DNA of 64,000 nt from Syncephalis plumigaleata (lineage: Eukaryota; Zoopagomycota; Zoopagomycetes; Zoopagales; Piptocephalidaceae): contig JAIXMF010000004.1 of NCBI GenBank assembly GCA_025201365.1, positions 310,001 to 374,000 of the forward strand, in the 5' to 3' direction. Under the pieces are notes generated by a model, which was not told where the DNA came from, made no database searches, and worked only from the letters and a program-made list of their open reading frames with translations. The number at the start of each line of letters is the position of its first letter. Positions within the stretch are counted from its first letter, which is position 1. This document shows positions 25,926 to 37,031 of the stretch, piece by piece. A program made the position numbers and the translations under genes.

Positions 25926-26870
25926 TCATGAATTTAAGTACTTAATGTTAAAAAAAGGACCATTGGGACTTATTGTACCCATAAGATCTTTCTCTTTTGA
26001 TACATTGTTCGTCAAGTTGTCCATTAAATACAACCAAATTTTTTTATAACCATAAGCAAGACTTATGTGCATTATTCTCCATTCACAGAAGATGGATCCA
26101 TTAGTATTTTCCTTCGTCTTTTCTATTGCATACTTTGCTCGTTTGCCAGAGTCTGCTAGCGCTTGTAATAAAACATCGATAACTTCATCGTATTCTTTTT
26201 GCTTTGATGAATACTCATCAATACGAGTATTTAGCTTAGCCACTTCCTCATTGTGTTCTTCATCCAAATGCTGTTCTCGCGTATCCAACTCCTCCTTCCT
26301 ATTGTCCAGCTCTTCCTTTTGCTGTTCCACTTCCTTCTTCATATTGTCCAGCTCATTTTTCTGTTGCTCCACTTCCTTCGTACGATTATTTAATTCTTGC
26401 TGTTTCTGCCTATACTCTTCTTCGGCTTTAGCATGTTTCTCTTGTGCTTCTTTGAGTTCTTCTTTTTCTTGATGTAGTTGCTTCTCCATATCGTTAAGAT
26501 CATTCTGTTTAGTAACATTATCCAATAATAGTAGTTGCTGACTCCTCTCCTCCTCTAATTGATTTATGCGATTAGACTGCTCTTTGTTTGTTTCCTTAGC
26601 CATGACAAGTTGCTCCTTTAGTTGAACAATCTCGCAACTCAGTTCACCAATGGCTTTCATTGATTTAATATATTCATCTTTCGATGCAAGCAACTCATCT
26701 TTCAATGCAAGTAGTTCATTTCTTGATACAAGTAGTTTATCTCTTGATGCAAGCTCATTTTTTAATTGAGCATTCTCTTCCAACAATTGCACTATCCTAC
26801 TATTCATTGTTTCGTTCACTAATTGTTCTTCTTTCTCTGAATTTAATACGTTCATTACTTCTTGCTTCAT
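25926..26870 (-). CDS. Coiled-coil protein of unknown function
   Basis: A single open frame of 314 codons from ATG at 26870 (MKQEVMNVLNSEKEEQLVNE). Nearly the whole length from residue 10 to 250 is heptad-rich and charged, with internal repeats of the EVEQQKNELDNMKKEVEQQK type and an earlier run of SRDKLLVSRNELLALKDELL repeats. The last 60 residues are not coiled coil (NTNGSIFCEWRIMHISLAYG). No globular domain is recognised. It could be a small structural or tethering protein, or a lineage-specific expansion of repeats. Expression is unproven, but the undisturbed frame over low-complexity repeats supports a real gene. Confidence 0.6.
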   Translation of the reverse strand: MKQEVMNVLNSEKEEQLVNETMNSRIVQLLEENAQLKNELASRDKLLVSRNELLALKDELLASKDEYIKSMKAIGELSCEIVQLKEQLVMAKETNKEQSNRINQLEEERSQQLLLLDNVTKQNDLNDMEKQLHQEKEELKEAQEKHAKAEEEYRQKQQELNNRTKEVEQQKNELDNMKKEVEQQKEELDNRKEELDTREQHLDEEHNEEVAKLNTRIDEYSSKQKEYDEVIDVLLQALADSGKRAKYAIEKTKENTNGSIFCEWRIMHISLAYGYKKIWLYLMDNLTNNVSKEKDLMGTISPNGPFFNIKYLNS

Positions 26871-27734
26871 AGCTTGATTTCCCTTCAGAATAAAATATTC
26901 AAGTGTGTATTGTGGTCTTAACTTGGAAGATATTGCAATGAGAATAAGGAGAAGAGAGCGCTTAAGTAATAATAATCAACTACAAGATGTGCTATGTAAG
27001 CATTTAATAGCATCGAGTGCAATATTTCATCCTTTTAAATCTATAATCTGTTCTCCTTATACGTTCTAAACATAGCTCCTTTTCTTTATTCCTTATCAAC
27101 TATTGATAGCAATAACGCTTTCGTTGCAAGTGGCTATGGTTATGCGACATGTTAAACATAAATCTCCATTCCTCATTATCGACTAATGTATAAACTCTTA
27201 ATTCTCTTTATTAGCTAATAAAACATTATGTTTCTCTTTCTTTACCAATGCTGTCTCCTTAGTTTGACTACATTCCACTTGTCAGTAAACAACACGCGTC
27301 CACTTCCTCTTAACTATATGCTAGTTATTTCTTTTACTTTCCCAGTAATACGCGTCTTCTTCGTGTCATTCGCATTCCACTTACTTCCTCTTTCACTTTA
27401 GCATACACACTTCCAATAGCAGCTATTCTGCCATACTATTTCTATGCCGTTTATTTATCTCTTTGTTTTCCTCTTGCTCTAACCTATCTATACGCTCACT
27501 TGTCGTTATTATTACTCTACCAATAAGCCTTGTTTATTGTTCGTTCTAGTCCTTTGTTTTCTATCACTGTCCTGTTCATTTATCATGTTTAAGCGTTCAC
27601 TGTTCTCGTTGTAATATGTACCTTTCACTTTTACCACTCTTTTCCGTCATCTATTTGTATGCTACTATTACGTCATGCTTTTATTTGTATTTTCATTTGT
27701 TTATTGCCATCTACATACTCTATCTATTTACAAG
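26871..27734. other. Pyrimidine-rich intergenic region
   Basis: About 860 bp of T/C-rich sequence on the plus strand, with many TTTCTTT and CTTCTT runs and no open frame of note. It may include more of the repeat block that follows, but I see no match to other parts of the window. Confidence 0.4.
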
Positions 27735-28131
27735 CATACACTGCTTCTTCAAATAAACTGGCATACGTGTTCATGCACTCTTCCTTGCTCATTCCTTGCT
27801 CAATCGTGACAAGTCAGTCATTCTACTAGTTACTGCTTGTTTATTACATTGTTTATCTTGTATTCTATTTGTTCACTCGTTGCTACTCATATGCAATTAA
27901 CCGTATGCATTATCATAATGATTTATCTATCATACTAGTTTATTACTACTTGTAAGTACATGACATGGCAATATCCAACTATACTAGTACACTTGTATCA
28001 TCTACCTTATAGAATTGATGATGATAGTTATCGCTATCAATAAATGATCCATTACTGAATACTGAATTGTTATTATTATCATGCTGTGTTAATTGACATT
28101 TCTACAGTGATAATTGGATGGAAAAACACTG
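27735..28131. repeat. Partial TIR element, inverted relative to the 57.4-kb copy
   Basis: About 400 bp matches 57439-57893 in reverse orientation (shared blocks include ATGACATGGCAATATCCAAC and TTATCGCTATCAATAAATG). The right terminus is intact: GGATGGAAAAACACTG ends at 28131, followed by TA. The left terminus is missing. It ends 63 bp before the start codon of the ABHD11-like gene, with the CACTG terminus facing the gene. Confidence 0.75.
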
Positions 28132-28194
28132 TAGTTTTATTCTTTTTTTCACAAAGCTCATTATTATTTCTATTGCTGGCCGTATTATATCTAT

Positions 28195-29420
28195 ATGACA
28201 CCACTATTAGCAAGTGTACAACGGTCATCGACTACGTTCATTAGAGCGTCATTACAACGTGGCAAGCATGTAATAACGTCTAGTAGTAGTAGTATTAGAA
28301 GTGGTGATATACGTCAGTCATTATGCTGTTCTTATAACCCCAGTTACTCCACACAAACAGCTGCGTCCACGATAAACGCTTACAATAATGAAACGATACC
28401 GCTAGCCTACGAGTATTACGCACCAAGTCAAGCGACATCATCCTCGCCTCTAGTTGTCCTACACGGTCTATTTGGTTCGAAGCAGAATTGGCGTTCGCTG
28501 GCACGTGGACTGGCACAACGGTTGTCAACATCGATCTATGCGGTGGATTTACGAAATCATGGTGATAGTCCACATGCATCGTGTATGGACTATGCTGCAA
28601 TGGCTGCCGATATCGAACGATTTATCGATGAACAACAGTTAGAACGAGTTACTCTTGTGGGTCATTCCATGTACGTATTTGATGGCTGCCTTATTACGAT
28701 CTACTAGTGCTAATGAATAACATGAATGACTACAGGGGTGCACATGTGGCTATGACACTTGCTCTTAGCAAACAAATACAGGATAGAGTGGGTTATCTGG
28801 AACGTGTGATTCTAGTGGATAAAGCGCCGCGTGATATGGCATTGGATCGAGCATTCTCCCGCTACGTTGAAGGTATGCAACTGGTGGAACGAGCAGGTGT
28901 TGCACGACAATCGGATGCCGATCGACTACTCGTGCCCTATGTACCAGTAAGTATACACGTATAGAGTGTATTATTTATTTAACTGCAACTGACCTTGTTG
29001 TTTATGTGAAGGATATATCGGTGAGACAATTTCTATTAACTAACCTGAAGCGAGATACTACGGGTCCGAATCATAAATATCAGTTCCGTGTTCCACTCGA
29101 TGTTATTGCGCGTAGATTGCCTTCATTAGGTCAAATGCAACTGCCGATAGATTGTCGACCATTTGATCGACCTACTCTATTCGTGGCAGGTACGAGATCA
29201 GACTATATTCGACCGCAAGATCATGCTGGTATATATAAACTATTTCCTCAAGCTAGTATAGAATATCTCGATACTGGTCACTGGGGTAAGTGTGCATATA
29301 TATGTGTGTGTATGTCATACTTTCTAGTCATTGCTAATACACTTGTTGATCTACCATCTAGTTCAAGCGGAAAAACCAACAGAATTCATGCAGCTAGTTA
29401 CGAATTTTTATCAATCATAA
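28195..29420 (+). CDS. Alpha/beta hydrolase, ABHD11 / Imo32 family, mitochondrial
   Basis: Four exons, about 350 residues. The N-terminus (MTPLLASVQRSSTTFIRASL, then RGKHV) is rich in Ser, Thr and Arg without acids, like a mitochondrial presequence. It contains the oxyanion HGLFGSKQNWRSLARGL motif and AVDLRNHGDSPHA. The nucleophile elbow GHSM is joined over an intron to GAHVAMTLAL, with Ser as the nucleophile. VILVDKAPRDM, RPTLFVAGTRSDYIRP and the final exon with catalytic His (LDTGHW) follow, then VQAEKPTEFMQLVTNFYQS, stop at 29420. ABHD11 in animals protects the 2-oxoglutarate dehydrogenase complex; yeast Imo32 is a matrix hydrolase. The promoter region is mostly a transposon remnant (ends 28131). 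Confidence 0.9.
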
Positions 29421-30123
29421 TCGCATTGCTATTTTCGCGTAATTGTCATAACCCCAACAGGTGAGGGGACGCTAAGAGTCGCGATATCATATATTTCAAT
29501 TAATGATAATAAATACTAATGTCATTAGTAGTCGATTAACTACAATGAACTAATCAGTATCTTACCATGTAGTGATTGCTTGATTGCTCATCACTTGGCA
29601 TAATCATACCTGTCCTATAATTATAAATAGAATACGTACTGCTTTTATTTATTAACCAGTCATACTATCACGATATCTAATTGTATCCTACTGATCAATG
29701 CCCATTATACAAACAGTAATTGATTGTATGAATTGGATGAATGTCGTATCGCATTATAGATACCATCAAGTATGTTCATGTCCATATGATTGTGGGACCA
29801 TTCGATGACATGCCGTGATGCATTGCAATCAGTATCGATCACGTCAATTGACAATGGAATGAGCAATGATAGATGACATACAAATGAACATGTCATGTAG
29901 ATGTCATGATAATGAATGACATTTGTATGGATGTGACAATCAAGTCAAAATAATAATTACATGCACGCTCTATTATTGGAAGCTATCGTGTAGTATATCT
30001 ACAAGTCTCTTACGTCTATTTATCCATGGTCCTATTACATAAATATCAATTATTTATTGAATAAATATGTCTTAGTTTGACCATTACATCGATGATAATG
30101 AAATGAACATAATGTTCGGTGTA
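29421..30123. other. Intergenic region
   Basis: About 700 bp of AT-rich sequence with no recognisable gene or RNA. Direct repeats of ATGTCATG/GACATTTGT type occur near 29880-29930. Confidence 0.5.
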
Positions 30124-31245
30124 CAGGCTTTTTCCATCCAATTTGCGCAGTTAGCTTTCTGTTTTATGAATAAATAATGATGATGTTAACACTTACGTAT
30201 TTTTAAGCGGAATAATTGGCGATAACCACCGCGGTTAATTTGTTATTTGTTGTTTGGTTCCTTGATGTCCTTGTCCTCCTTGTCTTGAATGATTGGAAGC
30301 AACGACACTTGGATGAGGGTGTGTTGGAATATCGGTTCCACTACGAAGGCAGTTGGTGATTTGAATGAAATCCAGACGAGCAACCATAACCCCGATTCCA
30401 CAAACGATACTCGAATCCTTTAACTTGCATGTCCTCTTAATCATTGTTTCGATGTGTGCATCTAATAGAATAATGAGTTAGTATACTGTAATAAATATCA
30501 AAGTGCAATGAGGTATACTTACCGTAAGGGATCATGACAAGTAGTAGGACACTTTCTCATTGATAGTGTGGGAGCTATGGTTGCTCGATTTGCTCAAGCA
30601 CAATGTGTAGGCGATATACAATAAGGTAGTGTAAGTAGAGTGTAATAGGGACGAGTGAACTGGAAGATGAAGATAAGTTTATTCAATTCGTACAAAATAG
30701 GACCCATATTTATAGTGGATAATGTAACATTATTCAATATTGAAACTATGGTGAGTGTTGAAGGGACATGGCTGCAATACCAGCATAGACACCAATCTCA
30801 TGATGCAGAAATGGTTGGGGGTAATAATGAGCAATAAGAAGCGCATCTCAGAAAGGATTACGTATACCTCTAGATACATTTAGTCAGTGGTGTTACCTTC
30901 AGGTGCTCAAGAAAAGGATCAATGCACCAAAGTGGCACAACTCCAAAGGTTCAAGAAAAAAAGGATTAGTGCAACAACGAGGATCAAACAGCGGGAAACA
31001 ACTTATCCATGATTGTTATCGCTTCACATCCAAGATATGTAAGTTTATCAACATGTCTATTATTAATATCACTAATTGCAATATATGATATCGCGATCAT
31101 TAACATCTCCCTCAACTGCTAGGGCAATGACAACTACTCAATAATAATAGTAATGCGATAATGATGTTAACAATTGTGTTAATCTATTTGTTAATAAAGA
31201 GCAAATGTTAAAGGATAAATGCGCAAAATGGATGGAAAAACACTG
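30124..31245 (-). mobile_element. TA-flanked TIR element, 1.12 kb, with decayed Fanzor/TnpB-like gene remnant
   Basis: Left end CAGGCTTTTTCCATCCAA and right end (inward) CAGTGTTTTTCCATCCAT share the family inverted repeat; TA flanks at 30122-30123 and 31246-31247. The interior is closely similar, in opposite orientation, to the element at 50016-51238. The gene remnant reads on the minus strand, from the CACTG side toward the CAGGC side. No transposase is visible. The CACTG end lies 121 bp before the BDP1 start codon and faces it. Confidence 0.85.
30235..30444 (-). pseudogene. Remnant of the element's Fanzor/TnpB-like C-terminus
   Basis: Reads KDSSIVCGIGVMVARLDFIQ then ITNCLRSGTDIP in one frame, while the FEYRLWNRG segment lies in another frame of the same stretch. 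Compared with the 61.7-kb copy (YRLWNRDMAACLNFIQII), this copy is broken around the Asp of WNRD. It is therefore a fossil and not expected to be active. Confidence 0.55.
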
Positions 31246-31365
31246 TAATAATAATATCATTCTCATCTCACATTTACAAATCGGATGCAATGCGATCAAA
31301 TTGCCACAGAGCCCTAATTTAAAAGTAGGACTCTTTTTCTATTTTTTTTCTTATCCACTTGACCA

Positions 31366-33356
31366 ATGTCGTCCATTACATCCATTCGAGTTGGTAAGCA
31401 TTTGCATAGTTCACTGTTTCTCGTAAATAGGGTAGAGCACTTGACTAACCGTATAACTTTACTATTCGTATTGTTTTTCTTTAGATAAAAGTCAGAAAAA
31501 GTTTGCACCTACCATTGCACCACGAGGACCTCGTCGACCTCGTCGTAGTTCAACTTCAGTGCAAACGCCGGCTAAAGCAGAAAGTACACCAAGTCAGAAC
31601 GGTGATAGCAATGCAGTGGACGAGACTGTCAGTTTGAATAACGATGAACACGCTAATCTATCCTCATTACCTACAAGTCATACTAGTCAACAACAACAAA
31701 GCAGTATCAATAATGAGAACACTAGTAGAGAAGTAACACCGACTATGACTACATTCTCTTTTGGTATTCCATCATCGAGTCAGCCACCAATAGTTAATAG
31801 TAACAGTTATAGTCATAATGATTCAATTCATTGTAAGTATTATCCAGTATTACACAAGTAACTCGTTACTAATTAGATGGTAAAGGTCCACCTTCACCAC
31901 CTGCCACACAAGCATCATTGGTGGAAGTGCCCAATTCACCGCGTAGACGAGGTATAACGATCATTGATTCTAATCAGACGGCAGCAACAAGTGTGCATAA
32001 TATCACAGCTAACAGCAACGTTAATCGAGAGGATACGAGAAAAGGAATTGCTATTGGGAATCCAGGTGAACCTAGTAAGGCAGCAACTACAATAACAACA
32101 ATAGCAGCAGCAACAACAACATCTCAATCATCTCAACAAGATTCAGTGCCGCCTGGTAAGATTATGCCGCAGAGAGGACAGAAAAGAATAGCCGGTATGG
32201 ATGATCCGGTTATTCGCGAGCTACTCTTAGCAACCAACGACATGACACAGGTGGCACGTTGGATAGCCGATGGTCTTATCGCTCCATCTAAAGCAGCCAA
32301 CGAAGTGTTGAATAGTGAAACTATAGATCTTACTCGAATGCCGATGCATTTCTTTTGTAAAGATATGGCTCGTGGTAAAATGAGTGAAGCCGGTTTGGAA
32401 CAAATGCGACTACGTGATGAGCGTAAACGTCAACGTAAATTGAATGGCACGTCCACGACTAGTGATGACACCAGTGATACTAAAAAGACGAAGATCGAGT
32501 TGGATAAATCGACGACAGCTGCTAGTAGTCCAAGAGGCAATCATAATGTTAAGATGGAGTCAAATAGCGCGGATAAGCCTTCTCATTCGATGTCCTCTAT
32601 GGAAAAGTATGACACGCAATTATAATGAATAGGTTACATGAAATAACATGTTATTGATCAATTAGTCATTCGGGTCCACAAATGAAACTAGTCGATGGCA
32701 AGATGGTGTTGGATATGGAATCATTAGTGGTGCAACATGCCGATTTACATGGTGGTCTAACGGAACCCTTGGAACGAGTTGAAGAATCGAATTATACACG
32801 CTACGTGAATTCATCTACTTATGGCAAGAAAAATCGTACGGTTAAATGGAGCGATCAACAGACGCAACTATTCTACGATGTAAGTACAATATAAAGCATC
32901 ATAATCAGTATTGATCACATATCGTATAAACACGAGACTAATGTCAAATAGGGTTTGGCCAAGTATGGTACAGACTTTGAAATGATCGCTATGCTATTTC
33001 CCGATAGAAATCGTGCGCATATCAAGAATAAGTATAAACGGGAAGATGCCGAGAATCCGGAACGAGTTAATGACGCGTTGATTCATCGTCGAAGTAAGCC
33101 ATTACCGTGTAATCCACTGGACTTCGATGTATCTAGTCTTTTAGGGGGCACAACAGTAAATACAGATCATAGTAATAGCTCTGTAAAGAGTAAGCAGAAA
33201 TCCTATGTTGTATTAAAAACACCTGAAGCAGAAGCAGAAGAAGGAGCAGTAATAGAAGCAGAAGTAGTAGAAGCAGCAGTAGTAGAAGTAATAGAAAAGG
33301 AAACAACAATAGAAGAAGCATGTCCTACTACTACTAATGATACTGATGATGAATAA
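31366..33356 (+). CDS. BDP1: Transcription factor IIIB subunit B'' (Bdp1)
   Basis: Part of TFIIIB, which recruits RNA polymerase III. Starts MSSITSIRV at 31366, spliced to DKSQKKFAPTIAPRGPRRPR, a typical basic Bdp1 N-terminus. A long low-complexity Ser/Thr/Asn region follows, then a conserved helix (MDDPVIRELLLATNDMTQVA and MPMHFFCKDMARGKMSE). The extended SANT region is in the last exons: KNRTVKWSDQQTQLFYD, GLAKYGTDFEMIAMLFPDRN, RAHIKNKYKREDAENPERVN. The C-terminus is acidic, encoded by a (GAAGCA)n tract (about 33225-33300), and stops at 33356. Five exons are seen. The intron that begins at GTATGA (about 32607) rejoins in frame at HSGPQMKLVDGKMV. About 600 residues, close to yeast Bdp1 (594). 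Confidence 0.92.
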
Positions 33357-33485
33357 TGACCATCCAACTATTACGGCAATTCAAGATATTTTAATTGTTT
33401 TTTTCCTTAATATAAACGTGTAACTTTCTTTTTTTCCCAGTTTGTGTGTCTATACTAGTAGAATACCTGTAGTTTTACTTTACTA

Positions 33486-36400
33486 ATGTCAACCCGTAAG
33501 GTAAGAACAGTGTTGAGACGGGTAATTCCTAATAGTGACCAATAAATGAATAGAAGAAAACCACGATTACGTACAGTGATGACGAAGTAGAAGCAGCAGT
33601 CAGTGTAAGTTAATACGGGTTAGTACGCGAATAGTAAGAAACTTACTAGTAGTAGAACAACTTGGATGCCGGTAATATTGAAGCTGAGCAATCGAGAAGT
33701 AATGTGACAGCTTCTTCCTCTCGTTCACGACGATTACGACCAGTAACTGAGGTAGGCCATCCTAGTTCTATTCTATTAGGGTGGTAGTATTGACTAGTAT
33801 GTTGATAAATAGCGTCGATGGATTATACCGGATTTCGATGATAAGGAAATATTGAGTCATACTGACAACACGCATCAAACAATGGAGGAGACTACTACAG
33901 AGTTATTAGCTGGCGTGAAACGTAAAAGTAGATCGACATCAACTCGATCTGCTATGAATCTATCAGCATTACAGGCGACATTCAAATCTACAGACAATAG
34001 TGATACGACGACTGTTTCGGAAAGTGAGTCTGCTGGTTCCGCCCTATGGACAGATCAGTATGAACCGACAACCATGGTAAATAATAACATATATATACGC
34101 ATATGTATGTGACCTGACTAAGCTTACACGAATATATATACACTCATTTATCTAGTCGGAATTAGCTATGCATAAGCGTAAAATAGCTAGTGTACGAGAA
34201 TGGTTAGAAAAGGCGTATAATCCTACGACAAATCAATCAGCATCGGTAGGTAGCGAGACAATGAAATAACTATATCTAGATTGTTGTATATTTGTACTAA
34301 TAGTATATGTAATAACTATCCTAGAAACTACTAGTACTAACAGGACCATGTGGTAGTGGCAAGACAGCTACAGTACGCGTGTTAGCACAAGCATTAAGCA
34401 TCACCGTCAATGAATGGGTCACACCTATTAGTTCAACGAGTGTTCAACAACAACAACAACAATCATCATCATCATTATCATCATTGAGTCAACTAGGTAG
34501 CTTCATCACAAAATAGATAAATGATTATCTTGTCGTATACTAACTAACTAACAAACAAATGAATGTCACTATAGATACGAGCAGCGAGTATACATCCATT
34601 AATCAACGATTTATCGAATTTATGGCGAGTGCTGAGAGATACACACCATTAGCCATGATGAATCCGGTTGATTTGTTACAACCAACTAGTCGACGAGCAT
34701 CATCTACGAGAACCCTGTTACTTATCGAAGATTTACCCTATCTAGGACATGAGTCTTCATTACCGCAATTTGAACGTGCCATGTTACAATTCTTAGCGGG
34801 AATGTCTAATGTACCCGCTATTATTATACTATCAGATACGCTAGATCGTCAAATGGCAGATGAAGTAATTGAATCACATGTGAGATCACGAGCATCATGG
34901 AGTGCACATAACGCACTACCCATTAGTATTACAAGTTCACCTCGATGTCAAACTATTCGGTAATAATCTGATAATCTAATAATAACAAAATTAATATTTG
35001 CTTGCTCGTTGTAGATTCAATCCAGTAGCTCCAACATTTATGACAAAGGCACTCCATCGTATTATTCATCAAGCATGTCCGTATATATTGAAATACGGGG
35101 CAACGGTATCACAACTATTAGCATCCATTGTTACGAGTGCTCATGGAGATATACGAGTGGCAGTGAATACACTTCAATTACAAGTAGGCAACCAACTAGT
35201 GGCACAACATCTACTATTAATGAAGGTTAATGAACTACATACGACGGATGAGACACTATCCTACTTTCACGGATTAGGAAAGATACTCTATAATAAACGT
35301 AAGTATTTCGTAATATCATGATTACCACATTTGTTGTAATGGTTAGGTGGATGGTAGATAGAGATAGCTTGATTGATAGATGATAGATAGATGACGTCAA
35401 TCCTGTTTTCATGTCAAAATAGGAATATCATCACATGCCTTGCGTAATACTAGTCCAATGGATAAAACCGATATGCATCCTGCCAATGCCAATGCCACTG
35501 CTGTCAATGCCAATGATGGCAATGGTCGCCTTGAAACCTATGATGCAGCCATGGATCCTGAGGTAATTCGATGACGTCTTTGTATTCATTCTATGATGAA
35601 CTTATAGTGTGTGTGTCATCTATATTCCATGTATAGCAAATTATCTCCTCGGCAGGATTTGATCGTGAACAATTTCTACTCTATCTACATCAAAACTACC
35701 TTTTATTCGCCGATGACATTGAAACATGCAGTTCTGTCATGACGTGGCAGAGCATATCCGATAACATGCTAGGACAATGGACGGTATGTAGACAGATAGG
35801 AAAAGAAGGGATTGGAAGAGGAAAGAAGGAAAAAAACAGTACAATGGCAAATAAGGCCTTGGTAGCTTATTGCATAGCTTCTATCACACCTTTAGACTCG
35901 CGGCCAAATGCTTCCATACGCTTTGATTACGTCACTACGTGGATACATGTGGGAAACACGCGATAAGAAAGCAACCTCGGGCTTTCGTCCATTATACAAA
36001 CCTGATCTATGGGATGTGCGACGTGCTCAGCAAAAGTACATTGACGGGTTGTCGTGTACAGCAACTGGGATAAACATGAATAAATTAGCGGCACGTGACC
36101 GAGGTAAGTCGGCATAAACATCGTGCCATTACTCTTTAAGAAAGAGAGAAAGAGAGAAAGAAAGAAAAAACAAGGGAAAAAAACAAGGCTAAACTAATTG
36201 TACGACATGATGCAGCAAATAACGAGTTCAACTTGGATGTACTACCGTATCTACGTCAACGCAACCGTGCGGTATTCCGAAACGAGAAAACAGGACAAAA
36301 GACGTATGGCGAGGAGACCTACTGGGTACATCCGATAGCGGCGAAGACACTTAATCCCAGTAAGTAACCTATAGACATAAACGTAGACATAAACAAATAG

Positions 36401-36736
36401 AATAGGACACTAGTGTTAATATCCGATAATAAACGTGTAGACCTATTGGATTTTATGGCATCCTCGTCGATCTTTCGTAAAATGCGACCCACGTCGACTG
36501 TCTTATCGAGCACAGGCGAGGTACATGGGGACGAGTTCTCGGCGCAAGAAATGGAACCGGGAATGGCATGCCATCAAGTGGCATTATCCAATGACCTGTC
36601 GTCCAAGGAATGTGATAATGATTTGCATTCTCGTCGAGAAGATGAACAGCAACGGCAGCAGCAACAGCATACCGGCCTTGCCACCAACGAGGTCATCGAT
36701 GTCAATGACCCAATAGATAACGTAGATTTCTTATAA
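33486..36736 (+). CDS. RAD17: Checkpoint clamp loader Rad17/Rad24
   Basis: Large subunit of the Rad17-RFC complex that loads the 9-1-1 clamp at damaged DNA. Starts MSTRK at 33486 with several small exons (KKTTITYSDDEVEAAVS; NNLDAGNIEAEQSRSN). The RFC-box region reads LWTDQYEPTTM spliced to SELAMHKRKIASVREWLEKA. Walker A is LVLTGPCGSGKTATVRVLAQ, followed by NEWVTP, which is diagnostic of Rad17. The Walker B-like segment is LLLIEDLPYLG. Later exons carry FNPVAPTFMTKALHRII, AHGDIRVAVNTLQLQ and NYLLFADDIETCSSVMTWQS, all in expected Rad17 order. The C-terminus is Gln/Asn-rich and stops at 36736 (IDNVDFL). At least eleven exons; junctions after 35.6 kb are approximate. Confidence 0.9.
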
Positions 36737-37031
36737 TATCAAGGACACACGATCCGTCATGCTTTCTAGCACGTTCTTCCGTTGCATTACACTTGCGTAT
36801 TATTGGTCAATGATGTCATGCTTTTCCTAATCAATCCCAGTGTCAATAATAGGACGCGTTGCACCTATCGATCCACGAGCGATGTGATTGGTTCGTGGTC
36901 CTTTTGTTGTTGTTCGGCCCGATCCACGAATAGAATGAGAGAAACAGGACGGTTTAAATAATTGTGTTTATTGCAAAATATTTTTTAGCAAGATAATATT
37001 AAGTAAAGAAGTATACCTTTCGAATTCAATT

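Noticed and set aside
30655-31088. Plus-strand frames in the 30-kb element as genes
   Set aside because: They run opposite to the better-supported nuclease-like remnant, differ between copies, and have no recognisable domain.
33225-33310. (GAAGCA)n tract as a CRISPR or satellite-like array
   Set aside because: It is an in-frame Glu/Ala-rich C-terminus of BDP1, with no spacer structure.
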